Below, piece by piece: positions 31,216 to 42,592 of a stretch of DNA of 64,000 bases. Within the stretch, counting starts at the first letter, position 1, and the number at the start of each line of letters is the position of its first letter. A model generated the notes under the pieces. That model saw only the letters and a program-made list of their open reading frames with translations. It ran no database searches and was not told the origin of the DNA. The position numbers and the translations under genes were made by a program. This DNA is from Periplaneta americana (taxonomy: Eukaryota > Arthropoda > Insecta > Blattodea > Blattidae). The DNA is taken from NCBI RefSeq assembly GCF_040183065.1, contig NC_091132.1, forward strand, positions 163,048,102 through 163,112,101. The letters run 5' to 3'.

Positions 31216-34210
31216 CATCTTGTGCATGCTGTCACTGTAAAAACAAAATATATGAGAATTTCAGAAGAAAACAGAGTAGGTGTTGCCAGTGAATTCAAAC
31301 TTGTGATATTTGCAGATATGAATTTTCATTCAACTGATCAAAAAAGAAGCCAGAAGGAATTTATGAGAGTAATAATAGTCTTACTTATGGTATGAGATGC
31401 TTAGGTAAGGGTGGAGAAGGTACTAATTTTTTGTGTGGGATAACGAATATGCCCCCACCTATTGTACGATTTGATGCTACAAATAAATGCATACCTACGA
31501 AGTAGCTGAAGAAAGTATGAAAGAAGCAGTGGATAATGTAGTGAAGGAAAGGTGAGAAAAGGAAGTGTTACCACCAAATGAATTAGCCACAGACTTGGCT
31601 GTATGAGTGGATGCGGAGAGGGCATACATCTCTGTACGTGGTAACATCAACAATAAGTATCGACAATGGGAAAGTCTTGGATGTTGCCCAGGGGCGAAGC
31701 TGAAGGGTAATCTGTGAGCCTTAGATTACCCATTGGATTTTGAAGAAATAAGCGCATTTATATTTTCTTGTTTTAATTGGTATAGGTAAATGAAATCTCT
31801 AGTTTTCGGTCTAGTTACGGAAGGATTGACGCCAGATCCTCGGCGCGGAACCAGCACATAACTACAGTGTGGCTACTCGTTGATACTGCTTCAAACCAGG
31901 CTCACGGCAGCAGCTAGAGAAAGCATCTGCGCATGCGCCAAGCGGAATGCTTGCATACGTCACTAATGCTAGACAGCTCTGTGAAGAGCCTAGACTCAGC
32001 AGCACCAATCTCAGAGTCTGCTTCTGCTACAAACGTCCTGAAATTCAGCTACAAATACCAAAATGAAGCCACACACATTCAGAGAGTAATACACAGAATC
32101 CACGACCAATGCAATAGTTACAATGTTGGAAGGCGGATGTGTTGGAAATGTCATTCATTAATTTAGGGCCAGTTCATTTTTGTTGCATAGGCGACTCCCA
32201 ATAAAGACACTGTCAGGTGTCGGTGAATTCATGAATCCAAGAATTGATGGTTAAACAATGGGCGCTATTCACATAACAGGAAAAGAAAACTGAAAATACC
32301 AAAGCTTTCCTTGCCATAAATAATGGTCGCTGTGTCCGGAATTCAGTCCTACCTTAAATTTTCTATTATGTTTTCGTAATTTTTTGCGGAAGCGAGTAAC
32401 TTCTTATGACTATTAGAGTGTGAGAAAATAAAATTTGATAGAAGAACGTGTTTACACATTAAATTGAGAGTATTCACAAATAGTCATTCGATCGAATCTC
32501 ATTCAGCTACATTTTGCCATTGGACTATATAGCTAAAAGCTACGTTTACCGAAATCGGCCACGATTGGCAACGCTGCAGTCTGTCAGTGTGTGAGAAATA
32601 ATAGGGCAGTATTCATTTTTCGTCGGTCTGTTTCCGTAAAGTGCAGATGTGTTCATTATTATCATGTATCATTCATTATTCACTTAGGGTCTACGTTTTT
32701 ATTCAAATAATCACTTGTGGGTTCGGTATTTCGAATACACTTATAGTATAGAATTCGAATTAGATTAACTACCAAAACGAATGTGAAATTTAAAATATAT
32801 TTAACGGTTGGTAAAGAATACTACGTGAAAACGAACTTTTTCTAATGGCACATTTCGACGCAGGAGCATGACTATTGGTTAGCAGCAACGTCTTTAAATA
32901 ACGACGCGGTGGTGAAGTGAGAGCGGTATTCCAGAGCATGTTTGTGAGTTTAAAAACATGGATCACAAACGTTTATTCTGACCAAACAAAGCATTTGCCT
33001 GCAGGTTTTTTGCTGAAATATTTTTTGAACAATGGCCTAGAAAAAATCTATCAAGAAACAGTGCGGCTCTTAAGATTGATTCTCACCTTCCCTGTATCTA
33101 CTGCGTCGAGTGAACTAAGTATGAGTGCATTGAAGAGAGTTAAGACATTTTAAAGGAACTCCATGTCAGATTCTAGACTGAGCAATTTGAGTACCTACTC
33201 TGGCTATTGAGAAGGGTTTGTTAAACAGTCTTTTCAGGGATGACATCTTCAAAGAACGCATCATCGACATCTATTCAGAGCAAAAAACACCCCGACTGGA
33301 GTTTATGTAAAAAAAAAAAAAGATATATATGTATATACTTTAGAATACCCAGTTGCATGAATGTAGCTTCGCCACTGATGTTGCCATCAGTGTGCAATAG
33401 AAAACCCTTGCCAGATTCAGCAGCAAAGAAGCAATGGACTGATGAACATAAAATGATTTGATGCAGTAATTACAGTGGTTCCAGTGGTGGCATTGACATG
33501 TTCAGTCGATCCCAACCACAATATGGAGTTGATATACTCTGTACGTCTTGGGGATGGTGACTCATCCTTCAAAAGAGTCTTAGATGCAAACATAGCCTAT
33601 ATAACTTGGTGAGAGACTTGTTTGGCTACTGAAAGACAAGACAGGTGTAATCTTCGGTGATGGCAAAAAGTTAGGTGGAAGAGATAGATTGAGTAAAAAA
33701 GAAAAATAGATTCCCTGCAGAGCTATTATGGAATGGCTATAAGAAAGAATAATTGCAGTGTAGAAGACATGAGGAAAGCAATCTGGGCCACTTACTTCCT
33801 TAAATTGTCTACAAGTGAGAATCTGATGCATCAGTTGTGATCCAAAGAAGGATGGTCCAAATATAATATCGATAGTAGCATAAACATTCACTCCCGGAAG
33901 CAGTAATAAATTGAATATAACCTATATTCAGTTCATTGTCAGACCCTGAACTTTTGAAGAAATGCCTACATGGCAAAACTCGAAATATATATGAAAGTTT
34001 CAATAATTCAATATGGATTAGGTGTCCCAAAACTAGAGCCTGTAGTGCACACTATAAGGATCTTACATCATATTGATCAGAGGCAGATAACGAAGGCATA
34101 AGAAAATTTTCAGAAATCGCAACAGAGAGCAAGGAAAGAGAGAGGAGGTAAAAGGAAGGACGAGGAGGAAGATGACTATGAATATGGGGAACACAGCTTT
34201 TCTGTCATCT
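31216..34210 (+). pseudogene. Mutator-like (MULE) transposase relic, split by a hAT
   Basis: Left piece (to 31688): GMRCLGKGGEGTNFLCGITN, MPPPIVRFDATNK and EWMRRGHTSLYVVTSTISID then NGKVLDVA. After the hAT (31689-33377) the right piece reads NYSGSSGGIDMFSRSQ, VRLGDGDSSFKRVLDAN, LQSYYGMAIRKNNCSVEDMR, KAIWATYFLKLSTSENLMHQ and SDPELLKKCLHGKTRNIYES then FNNSIWIRCPK, and a Lys/Glu-rich end near 34170. The DGTW-x-RRGHTS box, GDGD box and C-x-HGxTQ-N-ES-N box occur in the order I recall for animal MULE transposases. Many stops and shifts. Sister relic at 4381-4822. Confidence 0.65.
31689..33377 (+). mobile_element. hAT element (ZMYM1-like transposase tail), decayed
   Basis: Termini CAGGGGCGAAGCT and, on the other strand, CAGTGGCGAAGCT, the standard hAT CAGNGGCG form, flanked by an exact 8-bp duplication ATGTTGCC (31681-31688; 33378-33385). 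At 32990-33300 the plus strand reads GLEKIYQETVRLLRLILTFP, VSTASSELSMSALKRVKTF and, further on, LLNSLFRDDIFKERIIDIYS. This is the hAT C-terminal dimerisation domain of the TTF-type/ZMYM1-like branch (usual box S-x-ERSFSALKRIKT, here with E-L-S-M). The rest is eroded. Confidence 0.85.
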
Positions 34211-35088
34211 ATAACTAAGAATGTATTGTTTCAAATTAAAAAAATAAATAAATAAAACTTTAAACAGGGTTCCCAGCCACCTATCGTGCATCAGAGAAAA
34301 TGATTAAAAGTTTTGATGTGTTTCAGTGTAATCAGTTTTTGACTCTTGAATTCTATATGCCAAATTTCTAGGTCGTTTTCCATTTTGTTGTACTGTGAAC
34401 ATCAAGAATGATAAATGTAGGTACTTTCTGAAGTACCTTTTATTTTAATAATTTCCCATCACTAGTCCGTCACTTGCCTGTACTTGCTCCACTGATACCA
34501 ACAGCACCTGACAGGGGAAAGACTACTAAGCTAGAGGGTACATGGAAGGCGAGAAACATAAATCTTCAAATTGCTTGAACCTCGACTGGAGGGGTGATAT
34601 TCCTTTTTAGAAATGAAAATGGGAAAATACCCATTGTATAATATGCAAGAAGCACATGATACGCAGAAAAACCTTATTTAAAACAACACTATGCCAATTT
34701 GCAGCCTATGTATTGTCCACGATTAGTAGTATATAATATGCTTGTGAAAAGTTCTTCTCCATAATAAGCATATGTAGCCAATTCATTTTATGTAATTTTT
34801 TCAGAAAAGTCTATATATATTGACAGTTTATTGTTTCAGTCATTGACAAGACTTGTAACTTATTATGTAAAAGTTAATACCTAAAACATACACAACAGTA
34901 AAGTCAATGACTGAAACAAACTTTCAATATGTAGCCAAGATTAAGAGCAAACATAAAGAATATAAAATTACAAGCTGTTTTGCGGCTTGCAGCATTAAAA
35001 TATCTTATTACGGATATTGCGAAAATAAGTTAAGAAACAAAGAAAGCCATTCTTCCAGAAAATAAGTTCTGAAGTTACACAGATCTTG
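34211..35088. other. no recognisable gene
   Basis: AT-rich spacer with an inverted pair (GACAGTTTATTGTTTCAGTC near 34820 and TCAATGACTGAAACAAA near 34905) that forms a small hairpin. No coding signal. Confidence 0.4.
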
Positions 35089-35342
35089 TTTTTTTTTAGA
35101 AGGTTATTTTACGACGCTTTATCAACATCTTATGTTATTTAGCATCTGAATGAGATGGTGATAATGCCGGAGAAATGAGTCTCTGGGATCCAGCACCGAT
35201 AATTACCTAACATTTGCTCATATTGATTTGAAGGGAAACTCCGGAAAAAACCTCAACTAGGTAACTTGCCTCGACTGGGAATTGAACCCTGCCATCTGGT
35301 TTCGCCGCCAGACGCGTTATCCGTTATTCCACAGGTGTGGAC
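35089..35342 (-). mobile_element. tRNA-derived SINE, family 1
   Basis: Reverse copy: T-run, GGTTATTTTACGACGC and so on to CCACAGGTGTGGAC. More diverged than the copy at 16492. No convincing target duplication. Confidence 0.85.
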
Positions 35343-35569
35343 ACGTTGTAATACTGTTCTAAGACACAAAAAAGCACTAATGTTTAAAGTGTCAATGAAA
35401 TTAGAAGTCAGTCTAAACAAATAGAAAAAATTTTCATGATTGGTTTCAATTAAACAAATGAGTTATTTTTAATCATATTCTTCTAGTACACTTCGACTTA
35501 CGCAGTGTGCAAAGAATATTAAATATCTATTTACTGTGATCGAATTAGAATTCATGGTCATGTTATGTT

Positions 35570-35792
35570 ATGTTATATTTTATTTAACGACGCTCGCAAC
35601 TGCAGAGGTTATATCAGCATCACCAGATGTGCCGGAATTTTGTCCTGCAGTTCTTTTACGTGCCAGTAAATCTATTGATATGAGCCTGTCGCATTTAAGC
35701 ACACTTAAATGCCATCGACCTGGCCCGGGATCGAACCCACAACCTTGGGCATAGAAGGCCAGCGCTATATCAACTCGCCAACCAGGTCGACT
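35570..35792 (-). mobile_element. tRNA-derived SINE, family 2
   Basis: Full copy with exact 13-bp target duplication GTCATGTTATGTT (35557-35569; 35793-35805). B-box on the minus strand GGGTTCGATCCCGGG. Confidence 0.9.
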
Positions 35793-35805
35793 GTCATGTT
35801 ATGTT

Positions 35806-37470
35806 TGTAAAAAAACTGAGTTCTTAAAGGATCGTGTTTCTTCCTGTATTTACAGCAATTGTTGTTAGGCCTTGAAAGTTAGAATTCCCACCCACAAACT
35901 TGTTACTAGGGAAAACTTTCTTCATAACATAAAACTATACTGAAAAGATGCATTACAGTGCACTTTTTGTTACTAGTTACCATTACAGTGCAGTACTGCG
36001 AAGGCTTTGGAATAATATTCTTCTAAATTTTCAATGCAAAATATATTGTATTTGCAATTTTAAAAATATGATTGTGCAAAAAATATTGTACAATACACGT
36101 TTGTAAAGTGCATTACAAAATCTCAGAAATTGAAAAAGTTCCTCTGCTAATTTTTCAAAATGTTCCTACATTTCGTAAAAAGCACTTCCCAACCTTGTAT
36201 CATAATATACTTTTGCTAGTAGTAATCAATTAATTTTTCTTAAGTAACATGTTTTATTTATTGTATATTTTTCGAAATAAAATATGTACCGGTATTTCTA
36301 AGAATAAATAAATTCCTTGTACATGTACAGACAGCTGTATTTCTACTACTAAGAAAATGGGATGGGACACAATTCTTTCGTTTGTTGAAATTTTTTTCAA
36401 TAATAAAGTTATTCCTGAATCCTGATACTCATGGCTCACCGCCACAATTGTTCAACCCTTCCTCAGTACATCATCCCTTCATTGTCTTCTGTAAAAGATA
36501 CGTAAACAGTCTCATTTGGATTTCTTTCCGCCTAACCTTGGAGCAGTAAATGACGAGCATGGGGAAAGATTTCATTAAGAAATATCTGAAGTGGAAAGGG
36601 GATATAAAGGAAGAACATCCAGTATGCTTGCAGACTATTGTTGGTTTCTTGTAAAAGACAACTCCAGGTCTTCTTATAAACTGAACTCATCCAGAAAATC
36701 CTTTTAAATGGTAAGTTTAAATTCTCATTTTACACATTAAATATTTTTAATGTTGTGTTTTTTTTCTGTTTTATACTATGTAACATCATTTTTATATCCA
36801 GTACACGTTTTTCAAGTATTGTGAGGCCTTTTGAATCCCTAGTCTGTTGCAATTCTATCAGTAGCAGTGAAAAATAAAAGCAAAGAAGTTTTTCATAAAA
36901 AAAATTAATTCATTTTCTCCGGAAAGTGGTATACGTGATGGGGCAATTTGGATTTTAAATTCAGATTTAGGGCACACATATTAGTAATAATCACCTATTT
37001 TTATTTCGGAGCAAGAGAAAAAGAAAAAATTTGTAGTTCAGTGATATAACACAAGAATCACAGAACAGTAATGTCAATGATCGGGCCAATATTTATCATG
37101 TATCATATATCCCTGTGTATCAAATGTCCCCAGTCTTCTCTACGACCTACAGCATGATAAGCTGCCTATTTCTATTCAAATAGGCCTAATCTCCTGATAG
37201 CACAAGCGGATTTTGTAGAAATGAATCATATATAAACACTCGTTGCATAATAAAATAATCAGACAAAATAATTATTTGTCGTTCGAGTTCTGTTAGCGAA
37301 CTGTACAAATCAGTTAATAAACACAAGTATTCAGACTCGAGTTAAGTATTACACTGCATACGGTACATTACCTTCAGCTGTTACCGCAGATCCTCGAGAC
37401 TGTGTGGATATCGGCCGGATAGAAGTGTCGCCTTTCATTGGGTCACAGATTATCTAGTCAGCCTGTGAAA
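35806..37470. other. no recognisable gene
   Basis: AT-rich. No exon of the zinc-finger type, RNA or bounded repeat identified on either strand. Confidence 0.45.
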
Positions 37471-37477
37471 TGCCTTT

Positions 37478-37789
37478 GAAATGAAATACCTTCCAGAGTA
37501 AGCTTTAGTCAGCTGGCTACGGACTGGAAGGTCCGGGGTTCGATCCCAGGTAGTGACAAGATATTTTCTAGTTGGCAAACTTTCAGAACGGCCACAAGGT
37601 TCACTCAGCCTTCTATAAAATTGAGTACCGCGTCTTTTCCGGGGGTAAAAGGTGGTCAGAGCGTGGTGCCGACCACACCACCTCATTCTAGTGCCAAGGT
37701 CATGGAAAGCATGGGGCTCTACCTCCATGCCCTCCAAGTGCCTTCATGGCATGTTACGGGATACCTTTATCTTTACCTTTAGCAGTTCA
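37478..37789 (+). mobile_element. tRNA-derived SINE
   Basis: Plus-strand tRNA-like head with GTCAGCTGGCTACGGACTGG and B-box GGGGTTCGATCCC, then a conserved-looking GC-rich body (GTGCCGACCACACCACCTCA; CATGCCCTCCAAGTGCCTTC) and a short TTTATCTTTACCTTTA tail. Target duplication not resolved. Confidence 0.7.
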
Positions 37790-38459
37790 TCATCCTGAAT
37801 ATACACAGTACTGGTTTTGTAAAAATGCATTTTCATAACACAAGAGATATTTTGTTCACATACACACATACTAACTGTTATGACCACTTGAAATTAGCGC
37901 TACGAGATTCTGAGTACAAGAAGATACACGACAGTGTGACGTGTCCAATATAAAATAATACTAGAGAAACCAATCCAACAGAAGATGTTGGTAGGTACGC
38001 AATATGGAAGTACGGTATGTAAAAAATTATAGTCAATATGAAAATAGATAAATCGTAGCCTAACGTGATATAAAACTACGAAGAACACAGGTGTAATGAA
38101 ATGGACACATAAATGACTAAAAAGAGCCCAACCCAATCTATACTACTAATAAAACTGTAACGAAAATTGTTCTGGTAATTTTACCTTTTTCAAATATAAT
38201 TGGTGTTAACATGTATATTTAACTATACTGAGACCAAAAATCGCATTTTCTAAATTTCTGTTTCCATGTCTGTCTGTATGTTTATACCGGTATGTATTTT
38301 CCTGTATGTGCTTTGAACCTGGTTGAGTGGAAGAGAAGGCATGATGGTCTTAACTCTGCCGAAAAAATAAAACTATTACTATTATTATTATTATGATGTT
38401 GTGTTTTCACGCCATAATGGCTGAACCGATTTCTATAAAAACTAATATATAAATATTGT

Positions 38460-38625
38460 AGATTATATTAATTTGTCCTACAGAATTTATCTGTAATATT
38501 GACACTAATATTTTAACCCAGGTCCTTGGTTCTATGTACCAAGCACTCTGACCACTGAGCTACGCCGAATTCAATCCACAGCACCGGATCGAATTCTCCT
38601 CCTTCGATGTTTCTCCTTAAAATAT
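38460..38625 (-). mobile_element. tRNA-headed repeat, family 4, partial
   Basis: Minus strand carries GGCGTAGCTCAGTGGTCAG and a stem-loop TTGGT-ACATAGA-ACCAA. The downstream side matches CAGAATTTATCTGT of the copies at 39737-40280. Incomplete. Confidence 0.6.
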
Positions 38626-38879
38626 TAAGTAATATATAAATGTTTATTTTTAAAATACATTTAGAATATCAATATATTTATCCACATACCTTTTTCCACT
38701 GAAGCGTTCTTATTTTCCTCCATATTTGCCAATAAACAAGATACTGCTGACGTGATATTGCAGTAGTAAAACAGACAGAAAATCTTCTTTCTTGTACACT
38801 AAACAGTCCAGTCCAGCTAACAACCATCTGATGAGCATGCTGAAACCTTAAAGACAGGAACTGCTGAAATGTTAAAGCT

Positions 38880-39330
38880 TGTATTTGTATTTATTAACAA
38901 TCCATGGTATTCATACATTGCTTCACAGCTAGAATATGGAACAAGTCAAATAACTTAATACTATTATAAAGTCTATAAAGTCAGTCTATACAGAAGAGAT
39001 TTACAATATAGTCTACTAGTACAACACAAAGTTTTAGTATCAATTTCATGAAGCGTTATTGAAAGTCATGAATTCACCTACAGAATAGAAGGCGTGAGAA
39101 ATTAAGTACTTCTTTAATTTTGCCCTAAATAATCTTATATTTTGAGTTTCATTTTTTATATCGATAGGGAGGCTATTAAAAATTTTTACTGCCATATCAC
39201 GCACTCCTTTTTGATAGCACGATAGACTTGCCGATGGAGTATGAAAGTCATTTTTTGACGTGTATTTATGCTATGAACTGTTGAATTAGTTACAAAGTTT
39301 CACGATTACATAAGAGGAAGATTATTAATG
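38880..39330 (-). pseudogene. LINE C-terminal fragment
   Basis: Minus-strand reading: HKYTSKNDFHTPSASLSCYQ, then KGVRDMAVKIFNSLPIDIKN, RLFRAKLKKYLISHAFYSVG and EFMTF. The pattern (FHxPxxxLxxYQKGVxxMxxKIFNxLPxxIK, then FKxxLKKYLxxxxFYS) is the extreme C-terminus shared by many Jockey/CR1-group LINEs. Only the last 100 or so codons and the 3' UTR remain. Confidence 0.65.
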
Positions 39331-39736
39331 AAAAAATATACTGACAAGCCATGGGCATTATTTGTAGTTTTTTGTAGTTCCAATATGCTGTCAAGTTGTT
39401 GTAGAGTGCAGCATGAACCATCGAAAGCCACAATGAGAGATATCTCCCATGTCATATACTTCTACATACGGAAGAAATAACGATCTGAAGGTTGTAGTCC
39501 ATATGCAATATTCGGAGGTATAATTTATATTAAGGGGAGTCTGTACATTATAAAAGTTACAAGTGTAGAAAAAATAGGGCATATGTAACATACCTTTATG
39601 CATACAACCGGTTAAATAAATTTAAAATTCCACTGAGCAGTTGGCAAAAAATATACATTCATAACAATTTTTGCATTCAGAATGACTGCAAATTAATTTT
39701 TATTCTTGCTGAAGATAGAAATAAACATTTTTTTCA

Positions 39737-40265
39737 ATGATTATGAGAGAAGAAAATTCGCTCCGGCGCTGGGGATCGAACCTGGGTCCTTGGTCCTACG
39801 TACAAAGCCCTCTAACCACTGAGCTATGCCGAAGTTCAATCCACAGAACCAGATCGAATTCCCGTCCTCTAGTGTTTTTCCCTTTATGGTCTGACTCCAT
39901 GTTCGACATATATGCTGACATATATTAAGTCAACTACCATTATACAAGGAGCGCACTCAATGGAGTGACTTGGTGGCCGGGATTCCACAATATATGCACG
40001 AAGGATCTGCGTAGAGATTAATGTTTGGTCCCACAGAATTTATCTGTTACGGTAACAATGATTATTAGAGGAGAAAAATTCGCTCTGGTACCGAGGATCG
40101 AACCTGGGTCCTTGGTCCTACGGAATAAGTGCTCTAACCACTGAGCTATGCCGAAGTTCAATCCACAGCACTGGATCGAATCCTCCTCCTTTAGTGTTTT
40201 TTCCCTTTGTGGCCTGACACGATGTTCAACATATATGTTGACATTAAGTCGACTGCCATTATACA
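39737..40265 (-). mobile_element. two family-4 tRNA-headed repeats in tandem
   Basis: Copies at about 39737-40036 and 40058-40265, same orientation. Each has, on the minus strand, GGCATAGCTCAGTGGTTAGA and B-box GGTTCGATCC, with a body including CGGACATATATG-type and AGTCGACTGCCATTATACA sequence. The first ends in CAGAATTTATCTGTTACGGT. The second is cut at 40265 and its tail resumes at about 40632-40745. Confidence 0.7.
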
Positions 40266-40631
40266 GTGTGTCCAGTTGAAGACCTCTACCGATAAGATTC
40301 TAAATGCGACTGGGGACTAGCCGCTCGACGACCACAAGATTATTTAAATGCAGATAGCACGACAACGGTCTGCAGCCTGACCAATATGGATGTCTAATAT
40401 GAGTTCGCGCATTAAGTCTTTCTGTGTGTACTGTGTATAGTTTGGAGTTTGCTGTGTGTAGTGAGTTACTATTTCAGTTTTAGTGTTAGTGTTAATCGCA
40501 TTTACAATCGAACAGCGTGTTTGTCCGCAGAGGTGGGAAGGACATTACTCGCAAGAGAGCCAGATCTCTTGCATTGGAGTGCCGCGATAGCTGCGCTGAG
40601 CTGTATAGCCTCCTGCCTGGAGACCTGTACA
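40266..40631 (+). mobile_element. unidentified 366-bp insertion in a family-4 repeat
   Basis: The family-4 sequence CATTATACA-AGGAGCGCACTC (about 39945) is split here: CATTATACA then GTGTGTCCAG, with AGGAGTGCACTC resuming after CTGTACA. A short TACA repeat at each side may be the target duplication. The insert is less AT-rich than its surroundings, with GTGT/GTTAGTG-type sequence and a CpG-containing end (GATAGCTGCGCTGAGCTG). No family recognised. It could be the 5' UTR of a retroelement. Confidence 0.5.
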
Positions 40632-41379
40632 AGGAGTGCACTCAACTGAATGACTTGATGGCTGGGATTGCACATTATATGCACTGTTGGGCGAAGAATC
40701 TATGTAAAGATTAATGTTTGGTCCTACAGAATTTATCTGTTATGGTAACGTAGTTAATTTTTTTAATCTACTGTGTAAAATGCCATCACATTGATATTCT
40801 GTATTAATTTCAGACTTCTGGGTACAATACTTTCTGAGAAAAGGGTACCAATATCCCAAAAAATAAGAAAGTGAGGAAAAATGGTGTCAGAGTTTCCATA
40901 TCTTGCAATGTTAAATTCCTCAATTTTGGGTGCACTTTACTCAGAGGTGATAAAAGATACATATGTAACAAAATAGAGCATATATAACATACTTTTATGT
41001 ATACAACTGGCTAAATAAATTTTAAATTCCACTGAGCGGTTGGCAAGAAAAAATTTTTTCATAGCTAATATTTTTTGCATTAAGAATTACTACAATACTT
41101 TTGCTGAAGGTTAAATTATAAATAATAAAATTATATTATCATTTTACACATATTAAACAACCAAAAAACGATAAAAGCCAAAATTCCTTTCTTGTCAAAA
41201 TTCGGTATACAGACTCCCCTTAACAGATTTTCAGAATTGTGATGCTCTTCCTCCAATATTTGTATAACAACTCTTTATTATTGTGGATGCATAAAACTTA
41301 TGCAAAAGCAGGCTGCGAGGACTAGATAATGGAAGAAATGCTTCTTTTAGAAATGAAGCGAATAATTGCTGTGTCATCT

Positions 41380-42300
41380 AACCTGATGAACTCCATTTAA
41401 CGATTAAATTTTCAGCTTTAAACACCATTTCCTGAACAAACAGGTTTGGTCAAAGTTTTCCACTCCGTCATATTATGGGCATGAAGGTGTTTGATTGTGT
41501 TGTTGTCTCTTTAGACTGCACTACGCCATAAACATCGGATATTCCTTTAATTTCTAATGTCCTTCCCATGGGCATTCCCTTATGAAATCCACATTCATCA
41601 GCATTATATATATGGTCAACATTGAAAGTAGTCACAATTTCACTACATTCATTTCTAAAACACTGCATTACAGCAACATGCCATGCCTTATCCTGTATTA
41701 TTTGTCGGTTTGTTACAAAAGATGTCACTTTTCGAGTAACTATATCATAATCCTGTTTGAAGTTATAACAATAGCGATTTTCTGTAAATCACGATTTTTA
41801 ACTATTTCTTTCATTGATCTCCGTTCCATAAATTCATTAAATGTACATTTATGCACTTCTCTAATCTGATCTAGGAGTTTTGGTGACGTTGAACTTGTTC
41901 CTTCATCCTATACAATTGTCGTTCATTTGAAAGCCAAGTAAAATGATGTTTCATGGACGACCAGGTTCTGTGGCTGAACTTCTGTCTGTGATGTTTTGGA
42001 GGTCCAGGAAGTAACCAGTAGTTAATCACTTTAACCTTCTCTTCGAATGAAATTTCTCTAGGTTTTTTCTCTCGAGTTGGTGCGTATTGTGAATCAGATT
42101 GCTGTGAAGTACAGGATTCACTATCTGTTTCATTGTCAGAAGAAGATACTGATTCTAATATTCTACGTTCTTGTTCATAGCGCACATTGTCTTCTTCTTC
42201 TTTTTCTGGCTCATTTACTTCAACATCAAGATTGTGGTGTATTTCAACATTTTCCATTGCAAACATTCTAATCACTGTGTGCATTTCATTTGTCAATTCT
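41380..42300 (-). pseudogene. pogo/Tigger-type (DDE_1) transposase relic
   Basis: Minus strand: an acidic segment (VEVNEPEKEEEDNVRYEQER), then REISFEEKVKVINYWLL and, after shifts, EIVKNRDLQKIAIVI, VTSFVTNRQIIQDKAW, HIYNADECGFHKGMPMGRTL and EIKGISDVYGVVQSKETTTQ ending FMPII near 41471. N-A-D-E-x-G-F with GRTL and VQS is the catalytic Asp block of the DDE_1 family (Tigger/pogo derived). The second Asp and the third catalytic residue are absent. No termini located. Lies next to the 42510 exon of the zinc-finger-type gene. Confidence 0.6.
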
Positions 42301-42509
42301 GTTCCTTTTTCCGTAATTGTAGGGTCTGTATCTGTAGTAAATCTTACGTGATTTCTGTAACAAAGTATATTGAGCTGTCCATTTGAATAACCCGATCCAA
42401 ATGTTGGACACTAAATATTAACATACATTAAAAATCAGAATCCTCCATCATTATATATAAACGAAACTATGAAAAAATGGAAGAAGACAAATCAGCACTC
42501 TACACTTAC

Positions 42510-42592
42510 CTCTCAGTCGATACTGCATCCTCCTCTGAAGATACTTCCCGTGTCTGTTGCTGCTGAAGTCTGTCAAGATCGAAGGAATCTTC
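42510..42592 (-). CDS. second zinc-finger-type gene, exon 3 (83 nt)
   Basis: Minus-strand acceptor CTTTTTAG, donor GAGAG|GTAAGTG. Encodes EDSFDLDRLQQQQTREVSSE then EDAVSTE plus two bases (phase 2). Length and phase are the same as in the exon at 17055-17137, and E-x-F-D and S-x-T-E/L-T-E are conserved at the ends. No downstream finger exon is seen between here and 29.8 kb. In phase it could splice to the finger exon at 13545. Confidence 0.75.

Larger units (their letters stand above)
39534..41219. mobile_element. TTAA-flanked element with GGGGAGTCTGTA termini
   Basis: TTAA at 39530-39533 and 41220-41223, and a 12-bp perfect inverted terminus GGGGAGTCTGTA. TTAA targeting suggests piggyBac-type mobilisation. 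No transposase. Contains a 150-bp direct repeat (39567-39715 and 40970-41110; shared GCATAT-x-TAACATAC and TTCCACTGAGC-x-GTTGGCAA), which brackets inserted family-4 tRNA repeats. Confidence 0.6.

Noticed and set aside
30000..42500. A finger exon belonging to the distal exon set
   Set aside because: I looked for the TGEKPF/CGKCF signature on both strands and did not find even a degenerate run.
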